From: Phycisphaeraceae bacterium
Lineage (GTDB): Bacteria > Planctomycetota > Phycisphaerae > Phycisphaerales > Phycisphaeraceae
Direction of reading: 5' to 3'
Length of the DNA: 56,226 nucleotides
Assembly (NCBI GenBank): GCA_020831765.1
Contig: JAFIFY010000016.1
Location: 1-56,226, forward strand
The position numbers were made by a program, and so were the translations under genes. Below are positions 30,084 to 38,126 of this stretch, in pieces. Every line of letters starts with the position of its first letter. Within the stretch, counting starts at the first letter, position 1. Below the pieces are notes generated by a model. It saw only the letters and a list, made by a program, of their open reading frames with translations. It ran no database searches and was not told where the DNA came from.

Positions 30084-31415
30084 ATGTTAGGACTTGCACT
30101 GAATGACTGGCTGTTGATCGGGTCGCTGGCGCCGTTGCTCGCGGCCAGTGGTTTTTTCTCCGGGACCGAGACGGCGCTGTTCAGTCTTTCGGCGGAGGAG
30201 AAGCGTGATCTGGCCGGGGAGGCGGGGTATGTCGGCCGCGCGGTGACCCGGATGCTCGGCGATCGGCGGGCGCTGCTGCTGACGATCCTGATCGGCAATA
30301 TGACCATCAATGTGCTCTTCTTCGTGGTCAGCACGGTCATCCTGATCCGCCTGGGCGAGGAGTATGAGCTTTCGGCCTGGTGGCTGACACCGCTGAGCGT
30401 GCTGCCATTGCTGGCCATTGTGATGTTCGGCGAGGTTCTGCCCAAGCTGCTGGCGTCGCGGAACACCCTGGTTTTCACGCGCTTCATCGCCCTGCCGTTC
30501 ACGGTGGTCTATCGCGGCCTGACACCGCTGCGGATCGTGCTCAACGCGGTGGTGGTGACACCGCTGGCCCGGCTGATCGAACCGGGTCGCCGGCCCGAGG
30601 TCTTCTCCGCCGCGGAGCTCGAGACGCTGCTGAAAATCAGCAAACAGGAAGGGATCATCGATCCGGATGAAGAAGGCATGATGCAGGCGATCATCGACAT
30701 GTCGCAGCTCCGGGTGCGGCACATCATGACGCCGCGCGTCGATATCCGGGGTTACGACCTGGATCATCCCGTCGAAGAACTCTACGAGCTGATCCGCCAC
30801 ACGCGCCTCAGCCGTCTGCCGGTCTATCGCGGCGATCTTGACCACATCCAGGGCATGGTGCTCTCACGCGATGTGCTGCTGGCTGAACCGACTGATGCGC
30901 CGGCCGTCGAATCACTGGTCTTCGACATCCAGTTCGTGCCGCAGTTGGTTCGGCTCAACCAGTTGCCGGAGGTTTTCGCCGAGGCGAGGCAGCCGATGGT
31001 GATCGCGGTGGATGAGTACGGCGGGACCGCCGGGCTGGTGACGCTTGAAGACCTGATGGAGCACATGGTCGGCGAGATCGCCGGTCCGTACGATTCAATC
31101 GCCAACACATCCATCGAGCGGATCGGGGCTCATGAGTACAGGATCGGTGCCGGCTTTCCCGTCGAGCAATGGGTACACCTGCTGGGCATCGCCCGGGAGG
31201 AACTGGACAATTCTCCCCGAACCCTGGGCGGCTGGATGATGGCCGGACTGGGTCGTCTGCCCAAGGTCGGCGACCGCCTTGAGATTCCAGCGGGCGAATT
31301 GCGGGTCGAGCGGATGCGCGATCGTCGAATCGCCACGATCCTGCTCAAACTCGGGCAAGGTCACGAAGGGTCACTGCGCGTCGCCGATCAGGCCGAACCT
31401 GGGGGTGGACAATGA
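30084..31415 (+). CDS. CNNM/CorC (HlyC) family membrane protein with CBS domains
   Basis: 443 residues. An N-terminal DUF21 (CNNM) membrane domain (about 8-185, with SGFFSGTETALFSLS and FGEVLPKLLA) is followed by a CBS pair (about 205-335: VRHIMTPRVDI, RLPVYRGDLDHIQG) and the C-terminal CorC_HlyC domain (about 345-430: IGAGFPVEQWVHLLG). Relatives are linked to magnesium or cobalt efflux and to resistance. Its stop overlaps the start of the next, paralogous gene by four bases (ATGA), so the two are translationally coupled and may form a heteromer. Confidence 0.92.
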   Translation: MLGLALNDWLLIGSLAPLLAASGFFSGTETALFSLSAEEKRDLAGEAGYVGRAVTRMLGDRRALLLTILIGNMTINVLFFVVSTVILIRLGEEYELSAWWLTPLSVLPLLAIVMFGEVLPKLLASRNTLVFTRFIALPFTVVYRGLTPLRIVLNAVVVTPLARLIEPGRRPEVFSAAELETLLKISKQEGIIDPDEEGMMQAIIDMSQLRVRHIMTPRVDIRGYDLDHPVEELYELIRHTRLSRLPVYRGDLDHIQGMVLSRDVLLAEPTDAPAVESLVFDIQFVPQLVRLNQLPEVFAEARQPMVIAVDEYGGTAGLVTLEDLMEHMVGEIAGPYDSIANTSIERIGAHEYRIGAGFPVEQWVHLLGIAREELDNSPRTLGGWMMAGLGRLPKVGDRLEIPAGELRVERMRDRRIATILLKLGQGHEGSLRVADQAEPGGGQ

Positions 31416-32404
31416 TCGACCCGGTGGTGATGCTCTGGATCGTGTTGATCGCCATCGGTCTGGTGGGCAGTGCGCTGTACAGCGGGCTGGAGACCGGCAG
31501 TTACACCCTCAGCCGAGTTCGATTGCGGCTACTGGAAGCCGAGGGCGACCGGCGGGCGATTCGTCTGCGTCGAATGATCGAGAATCCAGCCAGGCTTCTG
31601 GCGGTGTTGCTGATCGCCAACAACGTGACCAACTACCTGGGCACGGCGGGTGTGGCGGTGCTTCTAGAGCGAGGCGGTCTGGGTGCGTGGCAGACGGTGG
31701 TGGTCAACGCCCTGATCATGGCGCCGTTGCTGATGATCTTCGGCGAGACCCTGCCCAAGGATCTGTTCTCGACGTACAGCGATCGACTGATGCGCCCGTT
31801 CAGCGGGCTTCTGGAGGCCACTTCGCGGCTGCTGAGCTGGGTCGGCGTGGTGCCGCTGGTCATGGCGCTGAGCGCTGGATTCGCCCGGATGGTGGGTGTG
31901 CCGCCGGAGCGTTCGGGCATGACGCCGCGCCGGCACATGCTGCTGTTGATGCAGGAAGGCCTGGGCGCGGGGGTGCTTCGCGATGAGCAGACGCGTCTAC
32001 TCCGCCGCGCCATGAATCTGGGCGCTCAGAAGGTGGGTCAGCACGCGGTGACCTGGGACCGAGTCGCCAAACTTCGCATCACCGACAAGGTGGCCGATGC
32101 CCAGCGGCTCTGCCGCGAGACCGGTCACTCGCGGTTTCCGCTGCTGGATGAACAGGGACAAGTGCTGGGCGTGGTCAACGTGTTTGAAACGCTTCTGGCC
32201 GCCAGCCAGCCCAGCCCGCCCCTGGTGTTCTTTTCCCGCGAATGTGAGCGGTTCGATGCCCGCCTGCCCCTGCGCAACGCGCTTCGGCGATTGCAGCGAA
32301 GCCCGGTCCACATGGCGATTGTCACGAACGATGACCGGCCGGTGGGGGTGGTCACGATGAAGGATCTGCTGGAGACCCTGGCCGGAGAGATACACGAATG
32401 GTGA
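31412..32404 (+). CDS. second CNNM-type membrane protein, short form
   Basis: 330 residues. A DUF21 membrane domain (LVGSALYSGLETGSYTLS, IFGETLPKDLF) is followed by a single divergent CBS region (ALLDEQGQVLGVVNVFE and VGVVTMKDLLETLAGE). Unlike its upstream partner it lacks the C-terminal CorC_HlyC domain. It starts at 31412 in a four-base overlap with that gene, behind a GGGGGTGG ribosome site. The arrangement of a full and a short paralogue in tandem suggests a two-subunit transporter or regulator. Confidence 0.9.
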   Translation: MIDPVVMLWIVLIAIGLVGSALYSGLETGSYTLSRVRLRLLEAEGDRRAIRLRRMIENPARLLAVLLIANNVTNYLGTAGVAVLLERGGLGAWQTVVVNALIMAPLLMIFGETLPKDLFSTYSDRLMRPFSGLLEATSRLLSWVGVVPLVMALSAGFARMVGVPPERSGMTPRRHMLLLMQEGLGAGVLRDEQTRLLRRAMNLGAQKVGQHAVTWDRVAKLRITDKVADAQRLCRETGHSRFPLLDEQGQVLGVVNVFETLLAASQPSPPLVFFSRECERFDARLPLRNALRRLQRSPVHMAIVTNDDRPVGVVTMKDLLETLAGEIHEW

Positions 32405-32456
32405 TGCGAAGGAATCGGCGCGGCGGGGACGCATCGTGTGGAACACGGGGGCGGCG

Positions 32457-33107
32457 ATGCTGACATGGTCCACAGCGGAGTTGGCCGATCATGTCGCCGA
32501 CCGGTTGCGCTGCCGCGCGGCCGATGATGATCTGGAACAGGCGGTTTACGGGTTCGATGCCCTTGATGAGCTGGGACTGCATCCTCTGGTTCACGAGGCG
32601 TTCCGGGAAGGCGGTTACGGCGTCTGGCCCGAGATGCGTTATCCAGACGACAGCGGGCGAAGCAGACGATCCGAGGGCAAGCGGTGTGATGTGGTCTTGA
32701 CGCCGGCACCCGAAGCGCTTCCGCTGCGCCAGCCCGGGGTCAAGGGCACGCTCTTTGATTCAGTGCCGGCATGCGATCCGGAAGTGGCGTATTGGCTGGA
32801 GATCAAGAGCGTCGCGCAGTTTGAGACCAGCGGTCCGTTTCGTCGTTACAGCGCTGAGTTGTTCTCCGCCGTGACCCGCGATCTCAAGAAAATCTGGCTC
32901 GACAGCACGATCATGCACGGCGGCCTGCTGCTGATTCTGTTTACATCATCGGAAACGATCGCAGCACACGACCTCGTGGCGTGGCACCACCGGTGTCTGG
33001 ACAAGGCACTCCCCGTGGGCCCGCCCTCGGCACGGGGCTTTCCATTGACCGACCGGATCGGCAACGCCTGGTGCCAGGTGGCGGTCTTCGGCGTTCGGGG
33101 GCTGTAG
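32457..33107 (+). CDS. unknown protein with PD-(D/E)XK nuclease-like motif
   Basis: 216 residues, no signal peptide or membrane segment. Family not recognised. It carries a possible PD-(D/E)XK core: E59 (WPEMRY), D78 in KRCDVVLTP, and E115-x-K117 in YWLEIKSV, all in beta-strand-like contexts and in the usual order. This would fit a metal-dependent nuclease or a nuclease-derived fold, but motif spotting by eye is weak evidence. An alternative GTG start at 32436 adds seven residues. It follows the CNNM pair on the same strand and may be cotranscribed with it. Confidence 0.6.
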   Translation: MLTWSTAELADHVADRLRCRAADDDLEQAVYGFDALDELGLHPLVHEAFREGGYGVWPEMRYPDDSGRSRRSEGKRCDVVLTPAPEALPLRQPGVKGTLFDSVPACDPEVAYWLEIKSVAQFETSGPFRRYSAELFSAVTRDLKKIWLDSTIMHGGLLLILFTSSETIAAHDLVAWHHRCLDKALPVGPPSARGFPLTDRIGNAWCQVAVFGVRGL

Positions 33108-33253
33108 GTGGGTTCGAAGCGGGCTTGGCTTGGTCGCCAGGGTTGCCTGGACTTTGGGCAGCATTTGCGATCGTGTTCAGTCCGTAGTCGCGCAGATGGC
33201 CATAATACGAAGCAATCGGGGCGAAAATCGGTTCTTTTAAGGAAAATTCTCGC

Positions 33254-33269
33254 TGGCACGACTCTTGCA
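33254..33269 (+). promoter_or_regulatory. candidate sigma-54 (-24/-12) promoter
   Basis: The sequence reads CTGGCACG-ACTC-TTGCA. It matches the RpoN consensus YTGGCACG-N4-TTGCW with the GG and GC dinucleotides at the correct spacing. It lies in intergenic DNA with an AT-rich stretch upstream and a structured, terminator-ended region downstream. Transcription would begin near 33280. This is a motif match only; no start-site data are available. Confidence 0.55.
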
Positions 33270-33279
33270 ACTTCCCAGG

Positions 33280-33440
33280 TGTGATGCGAAGTTCGGTCCG
33301 GGACGGACCCACCACCACTGAAAATTCGCTAACAGTCTTCCTCCTCTTCTTTCTCCGAGTCGGTGGAGTTGCAGCACTCCACCGGCGAATGGGAACTTGG
33401 AACCAGGCTCTCGGGCTCGTTGCCCGGGAGTCTATTTTTT
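33280..33440 (+). ncRNA. candidate small RNA with sigma-54 promoter and intrinsic terminator
   Basis: A stretch of about 160 bases begins 12 bases after the -12 element and ends in a U-tract. It has a perfect six-pair hairpin at 33295-33309 (GGTCCG/CGGACC). An unpaired CU-rich tract follows at 33337-33356, containing CTTCCTCCTCTTC, which can pair with Shine-Dalgarno sequences. A perfect nine-pair hairpin lies at 33361-33384 (CGGTGGAGT/ACTCCACCG), and a terminator hairpin at 33408-33430. An open frame across it runs through the terminators and looks incidental. Function is not known; a regulator acting on mRNA ribosome sites is an inference. It faces a PEP-CTERM gene. Confidence 0.5.
33408..33440 (+). 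terminator. intrinsic terminator of the candidate small RNA
   Basis: A nine-pair stem (CTCTCGGGC at 33408-33416 with GCCCGGGAG at 33422-33430, one G-U pair) has a five-base loop. It is followed on the plus strand by TCTATTTTTT. No protein gene on the plus strand ends nearby (the previous stop is 300 bases upstream), so it marks the end of some other transcript. Confidence 0.7.
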
Positions 33441-33473
33441 GGCAATGGCCGGGTCGGCGTTTCGGATCCCATC

Positions 33474-33505
33474 AAAAAAAAGAACCCGCCGTGATCGGCG
33501 GGTTC
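33474..33505 (-). terminator. intrinsic terminator after the PEP-CTERM gene
   Basis: A perfect nine-pair stem (GAACCCGCC at 33482-33490 with GGCGGGTTC at 33497-33505) is followed on the minus strand by eight T (complement of 33474-33481). It lies 26 bases beyond the stop of the PEP-CTERM gene at 33532. Confidence 0.88.
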
Positions 33506-33531
33506 CGGTTGTGATTGATTGAAGATAAACG

Positions 33532-34242
33532 TCAGATGCGTCGGCGGCGGGTACCGGCCAGGATCACGCCACCGAGCCCGAGCAGGGCAAGGCCGGCGGA
33601 AACCGGCTCGGGGACGGCGACCGGGTCATCGTCCTGAGGTGGCGGGGTGACCGGGTCCTGGTCATCATCGGATGGTGTGAACGGCGGCAGGTAGATTTCG
33701 ATGGCGCGGTTCTCCACGGCGGCGGTCTGGTCTTCGCCATCGGCGAACGTCTGGGAGTGGATGTTGAGGTTGCCGTAGAAGCCAGCCTCCAGGGAAACCA
33801 CCGCTTCCCAACCATAGGCGATGTCGTAGATTCCGTAGGTCGAAGGGTCGATCCAGGCGAAGCCGGTCGCCGCATCGGCATCGATGAGCTTATTGGAGTG
33901 GCCCAGCTTGATGAAGGTGTCATCGTGACCGACGCCGCCGCCTTCTCGGATGAAAAACTGGCCGGGATTGGGCAGAACCAAGGCATAGAGAAGCTCGTTC
34001 TCCGCATCCCAGCGAAGGTGTACACTGCCCTCAACGGGGTGGGTGGACTTACCCGCCCGGTACAGCGGAGCGAAAAAATCCTCAGCCAGATCCCATTCGT
34101 TGGCGACGCCATCGACAATGGCCGTTCCCAACGACGGGGTGATCAGCGGATAAGGATTGGCATTGGCTGTATTGGGAGCAGTCAGGCCGCCCCAAACCAG
34201 GGCACCAACAACCGCCGCACTTCCGATCATCTTCCTGCGCAT
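33532..34242 (-). CDS. secreted PEP-CTERM protein
   Basis: 236 residues. A signal peptide (1-29, hydrophobic core after MRRKMIGS, ending NTANA) leads a globular region of unknown fold (IVDGVANEWDLAEDFF and on; it may be a carbohydrate-binding or DOMON-like beta-sandwich). An acidic Pro-rich linker follows (about 185-205). The C-terminus is a canonical PEP-CTERM signal: VPEPVSAGLALLGLGG, a hydrophobic helix and RRRR. Such proteins are sorted by an exosortase, which is not in this window. The ATG at 34242 is eight bases after GGAG. It faces the candidate small RNA gene. Confidence 0.88.
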   Translation of the reverse strand: MRRKMIGSAAVVGALVWGGLTAPNTANANPYPLITPSLGTAIVDGVANEWDLAEDFFAPLYRAGKSTHPVEGSVHLRWDAENELLYALVLPNPGQFFIREGGGVGHDDTFIKLGHSNKLIDADAATGFAWIDPSTYGIYDIAYGWEAVVSLEAGFYGNLNIHSQTFADGEDQTAAVENRAIEIYLPPFTPSDDDQDPVTPPPQDDDPVAVPEPVSAGLALLGLGGVILAGTRRRRI

Positions 34243-34636
34243 CGCACTTTCTCCATAAAACATTTTGGCACGTTGAACCAGCCCCCACATCACATAGACC
34301 ATCAGCGGAGCGAGGCCGGTAATCTACTTGATCCCGGTATCAGCATGCACGATGATCGGAAGAAACGCAAGCCGATTGCTTGCCCAATTTGGAAAACAAG
34401 AATAATCCTAGAGGCGGCGTTAATCTGGGTAATTGTGTAGATGGATTTTCCGATGTCAACGAGTCATTTTGCCCATCAACGCGCTCAATTCCAGGCTGAG
34501 CCAGGGCCATGTCGGCTTGCCAGGTTCTTTGGCGGCCTGTGAGTGGGTCGGGTGGCGTGGAGGCACTCGGCCATGGGATAGACTGAAGCAGTCCGGCGGG
34601 TGTCCATGAAGCAACACGCCCCGCGAAAGGATCGAC
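34243..34636. other. divergent intergenic region with an inverted repeat
   Basis: About 390 bases between the PEP-CTERM gene (minus) and a membrane-anchored protein gene (plus). The middle is AT-richer than the coding surroundings. It contains an inverted repeat GCAAGC-CGATT-GCTTGC at 34367-34383, which could be an operator or a leader hairpin. No clear promoter was identified, and no credible protein gene is present. Confidence 0.4.
34367..34383. repeat. short inverted repeat, possible operator
   Basis: A perfect six-base inverted repeat GCAAGC/GCTTGC with a five-base centre lies 125 bases upstream of the PEP-CTERM start. It is not followed by a T-run on either strand, so it is not a typical terminator. 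A regulatory role is a guess. Confidence 0.3.
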
Positions 34637-35341
34637 ATGAACGCGTTCAAGATCATCATTGTCTTCGTCGCCCTGGCCGGTCTGGGCATCTGGATGATGC
34701 AAGTGTTCTCACAGAGGGATGAAACGCTTCGCTTCAACCAGCTTCTTACCCAATACGAAAACTCGGATGACCACCTCGAAGCCGCGCGCCAGTTCACCCA
34801 GCTCGCACGGGAAGCCCGATCATCCGAAGTTCGCCAGCGGGCTCGCGAGAGCGCTGATGCCCACCTTCATGACTATCTGATGGACCCGGGGCTGGGTTTT
34901 GAAACGGTGACCCGTCGTTACGAGCAACTTGCCGCATCAGAGGATTTTGATGTCCCGGAAAGCCTGCGCGCCAGGATTGATGACCAATTACGCGCGGGAC
35001 GATCGATGATCGAAACGCGCCGTCGCATGGATGAACATGAGCCGCAATATGAGGCGGAATATCAGCGGATCACCGAGCAACTGGTCGAAGCCGGGCGGTG
35101 GTCCGAAGCCATTGAAGCCTTGCGGCAACTGGCCGACAGCCGATATCTTCGAGCGTCCCTTCATCAACGCGCTTCGGTGAGCCTGGCCCATGCGCTGGCG
35201 CGGCGGGCCGAATCGGATGATCTCTCGCCGGAGCAACGCCTTAACCTGATCCGCGAGGTTCGGCAGTTGGAATTCGACTTTGACATCGACCCCTCTCCGC
35301 TGACCGAGGAACATCAGCAACTTGTACCGCCGATCAATTGA
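34637..35341 (+). CDS. membrane-anchored helical protein of unknown function
   Basis: 234 residues. One N-terminal membrane helix (about 4-24) is followed by a fully helical, charged region (30-225) with TPR-like spacing: HLEAARQFTQLAREA and WSEAIEALRQLADSRY. It probably faces the periplasm or cytosol as a scaffold. AAGGA lies seven bases before the ATG. It is convergent with the next gene. No family assignment can be made from the sequence. Confidence 0.75.
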   Translation: MNAFKIIIVFVALAGLGIWMMQVFSQRDETLRFNQLLTQYENSDDHLEAARQFTQLAREARSSEVRQRARESADAHLHDYLMDPGLGFETVTRRYEQLAASEDFDVPESLRARIDDQLRAGRSMIETRRRMDEHEPQYEAEYQRITEQLVEAGRWSEAIEALRQLADSRYLRASLHQRASVSLAHALARRAESDDLSPEQRLNLIREVRQLEFDFDIDPSPLTEEHQQLVPPIN

Positions 35342-35393
35342 CCGCATCGGGCCGGCGGGGATGCCGTTCCCCTCGGCGGGCCCCACGGTCGCT

Positions 35394-36593
35394 TCAGGCG
35401 CCGGGCAGGTCGATGGGTCTGGGCGGCAATCCTCGTGTGAGGCGAACAAGGACCCGGGCGATATCCACCACATCGGGATCGCCATCCCACGATGTTGTGA
35501 TGATGCGTGTTTCCCCGAACGCTTGAACCCGCAAGGTGAGGCGTTCGCTGTCTTGCGGGGGGATGTCGCGCTGGGCTCGATCGTTGTCTGCGCGATCGGC
35601 GGTTCGGCCGCCGGGGGCATTGTCGCGGTCCATGCGGTCGGCCAGTCCGCTGCGGACGAAAATGGCCCAGACGGCATCGCGATCGCGAGGCGAGAGCGTG
35701 CGGATGACCGGGGGTGAGAGCCCTTCAACGGCGGCCGGTCCAACCGCCGCCCGAAGTCTTCGTGCTGGATCAAGGACATACTGCGCCGGCCGGCGAACCG
35801 GGTCATCCGCATCGGCGGGCCCCCGGATCATCATCACCAGGCTGAAATCCGGGGGCACCGATTCACTGCTCAGGTCGGCAAAGCCATCGGTGGACCGGCA
35901 GCCGGAGAGGAGCCCGGTCGTCGTGGTCAGCGCCAGGATCAAGATCAATCCGGCCGATTTCGTGCCCGCGGATGGCCCGACCCCAGCGCGGCGACCGCGG
36001 ACCTGCCCGAGGCGCGGCTTGTGGCGACTGATCAGCGTGACCGCGACCAGGACCACCGTCATGGCCAGTGTGCTCCACCCGAAGGCGTGTCGATACGTTT
36101 CCATCGGCATGGTGTTCTCCTCCACGGCTTGACGCCAGGTTCGCATCAGCAGCAGCGACCCCAGATGCATCACCGGCAGGCTCACGGCCAGCAGGGCCAG
36201 CTTGAGTTGAAGCCAGCGCAGGCCAAGCAGGATGCGCGGCTGGTCGAGGACCAGCAGAATGACTCCGAGGATCATCGCCAGGGTCGAGGCGGGGATGATC
36301 AGCCAGCGGTACAGGGCGCTGACCTGCTGGAGGCGGTCGGCCTCGATCAGATTTCGTTGCCCGATCGCCACGCCACCGTGCCCGCCCGATGCCGCGTCGG
36401 TGGCAACGATCGCGGCACCACCGGCGGGCCGATCGGCGGGCTCGGGAGATTTTCCCGGAGTCAGGCAGAGCACCACGACAGCGGCCATGGCGCCGAGAAA
36501 GACCGCCACCGTCACGACTTTGGGCAGCAGAAACCAGGGCCTGAGCCCGCGTCCGCCTTTGCGCCCGAACCGGTTGGTGTAGCTTTGAGCCAT
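35394..36593 (-). CDS. DUF2269-like membrane protein fused to a lipoprotein-like domain
   Basis: 399 residues in two unlike parts. Residues 18-190 hold four membrane helices (PKVVTVAVFLGAMAA, LIIPASTLAMILGV, KLALLAVSLPVMHLGSLLL, FGWSTLAMTVVLVAV), resembling DUF2269/CopD-type membrane proteins. Residues 212-232 then read like a lipoprotein signal (KSAGLILILAL and LLSGC232), followed by a soluble C-terminal domain (235-399). The start at 36593 is chosen over an upstream frame (36755) that overlaps lysA on the other strand. The second part could be read separately from a TTG near 35948. The function of both parts is unknown. Confidence 0.65.
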   Translation of the reverse strand: MAQSYTNRFGRKGGRGLRPWFLLPKVVTVAVFLGAMAAVVVLCLTPGKSPEPADRPAGGAAIVATDAASGGHGGVAIGQRNLIEADRLQQVSALYRWLIIPASTLAMILGVILLVLDQPRILLGLRWLQLKLALLAVSLPVMHLGSLLLMRTWRQAVEENTMPMETYRHAFGWSTLAMTVVLVAVTLISRHKPRLGQVRGRRAGVGPSAGTKSAGLILILALTTTTGLLSGCRSTDGFADLSSESVPPDFSLVMMIRGPADADDPVRRPAQYVLDPARRLRAAVGPAAVEGLSPPVIRTLSPRDRDAVWAIFVRSGLADRMDRDNAPGGRTADRADNDRAQRDIPPQDSERLTLRVQAFGETRIITTSWDGDPDVVDIARVLVRLTRGLPPRPIDLPGA

Positions 36594-36753
36594 GGTTGGC
36601 GACAGTGTCGGATTCGGCGGTCGCCGATGCAAGCCGGCGGCCGGGGATCGACCGCCGCGCCGGGCGAATCCGGTTATGATCTGAATCGGCGGCGCGTGCG
36701 ACGGCCAGGCGCTCCTTTTACCTGTTTCCCTTTGTGGCATTCCGAGCAGATTC

Positions 36754-38073
36754 ATGGATCATTTCGCGTATCGTGACAACATCCTCCACGCCGAGGGTGT
36801 CAACATCGAGCATCTTGCCGAGGCGGTGGGCACCCCGCTTTACGTCTATTCGGCCGCGACGTTTGTCGAGCATTTCGAGCGTCTGCGATCGGCCTTCGCA
36901 TCCTTGAGCCCGACCATCTGCTACGCGGTCAAGAGTTGTGACAACCTGCACCTGCTGCGGTTGCTGGCCGATCGTGGTGCGGGGATGGATGTGGTCAGCG
37001 GGGGCGAACTGGTTCGCGCCCGTGAGGCGGGCTGCCCGATGGATCGGGTGGTCTACGCGGGCGTGGGCAAGACCAATGCGGAGATCGAGCTGGCGCTGGA
37101 TGAGGGGATTGGATATTTCAATATCGAATCCGAGGCCGAGTTTGAGAACATCAGCCGGATCGCCGCGGCGCGTGGGCAGGTCGGCCGGGCGGCGCTGCGC
37201 ATCAATCCCGACGTCGATCCAAAGACCGCCCATGCCAAGACGACGACGGGTAAGAAGGAATCCAAGTTCGGCGTCGATATCGACCGCGCCCGTCGGTTCT
37301 TTGAGACCTACGGCCGCGACAAGCACCTCAAGCTTTGCGCGTTGCACCTGCACATTGGTTCGCCCGTGTATGAAGTCGAGCCGTATGTCCATGCCATCGA
37401 GCGCGCCCTGGGGCTGATCGCCGACCTGCGGGACGCGGGGTTGCGTGTCGAGGCGATCGATATTGGCGGCGGCTTTGGCGCTGATTATCAGACGGACCAG
37501 ACGCCCGCGTATGTCGAGTACGCCTCGAAGATCGTTCCGTTGCTGGAGCCGTTTGTCGGCGAGGGCGGGCGTGTGTTGCTGGAGCCCGGCCGGACGCTCA
37601 GCGCCAACAGCGGCATCCTGGTCACCCGTGTCCAGTACATCAAGACCGGAGGGAGCCGGACCTTTGCCATCATCGATTCGGGGATGCACCACCTGATCCG
37701 CCCGACGCTGTATGAATCCTGGCATTTCATCTGGCCGGTCTCGCCCGAGGCGCACCACGTGCCCGAACAGCGCGTCCCGGAGATGGGCATGGATGGGCTT
37801 GAAACCTACGATGTCGTCGGGCCGATCTGCGAAACCGGCGATTATCTGGCCCTGGGGCGTGCGTTGCCGCCGCTGAAGCGTGGCGATCTTCTGGCGGTTT
37901 TTTCCGCCGGGGCCTACGCCAAGGTGATGAGCAGCAACTACAACAGCATGCCGCGCCCCGTCGAGGTGATGGTCGATGGCGACCGTGCCACGATCATCCG
38001 CCGCCGTGAGACGTTCGATGACCTGTTGGGTCCGGAGCGTGAGGCGATTGCGGTGGAGGCGTCGTTGCTCTAA
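36754..38073 (+). CDS. lysA: diaminopimelate decarboxylase
   Basis: PLP enzyme that makes lysine from meso-diaminopimelate. 439 residues, fold-type III barrel plus beta domain. K60 in YAVKS binds PLP, and H200 (HLHIGS), the GGGFG phosphate loop (238-242) and EPGR (277-280) complete the site. The dimer-contributed motif is C359-E-T-G-D rather than the usual CESGD. An intact copy, probably monocistronic or coupled with ruvB 53 bases downstream. Confidence 0.96.
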   Translation: MDHFAYRDNILHAEGVNIEHLAEAVGTPLYVYSAATFVEHFERLRSAFASLSPTICYAVKSCDNLHLLRLLADRGAGMDVVSGGELVRAREAGCPMDRVVYAGVGKTNAEIELALDEGIGYFNIESEAEFENISRIAAARGQVGRAALRINPDVDPKTAHAKTTTGKKESKFGVDIDRARRFFETYGRDKHLKLCALHLHIGSPVYEVEPYVHAIERALGLIADLRDAGLRVEAIDIGGGFGADYQTDQTPAYVEYASKIVPLLEPFVGEGGRVLLEPGRTLSANSGILVTRVQYIKTGGSRTFAIIDSGMHHLIRPTLYESWHFIWPVSPEAHHVPEQRVPEMGMDGLETYDVVGPICETGDYLALGRALPPLKRGDLLAVFSAGAYAKVMSSNYNSMPRPVEVMVDGDRATIIRRRETFDDLLGPEREAIAVEASLL

Positions 38074-38126
38074 AGCCGGGCGGCGCCGCCGCGTGCATGG
38101 ATGGGGCAATTTCAGGAGTCGCGAAC

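Noticed and set aside
33284-33514. Plus-strand open frame starting near the predicted small RNA start, with a short hydrophobic segment
   Set aside because: It would run through the RNA's own terminator and then through the opposite-strand terminator, and its sequence follows the palindromes rather than protein-like composition.
34265-34285. A second TGGCACG upstream of the PEP-CTERM gene
   Set aside because: It is on the plus strand and is followed by TTGAACCAG without a correctly spaced TTGC, so it fails as a -24/-12 promoter.
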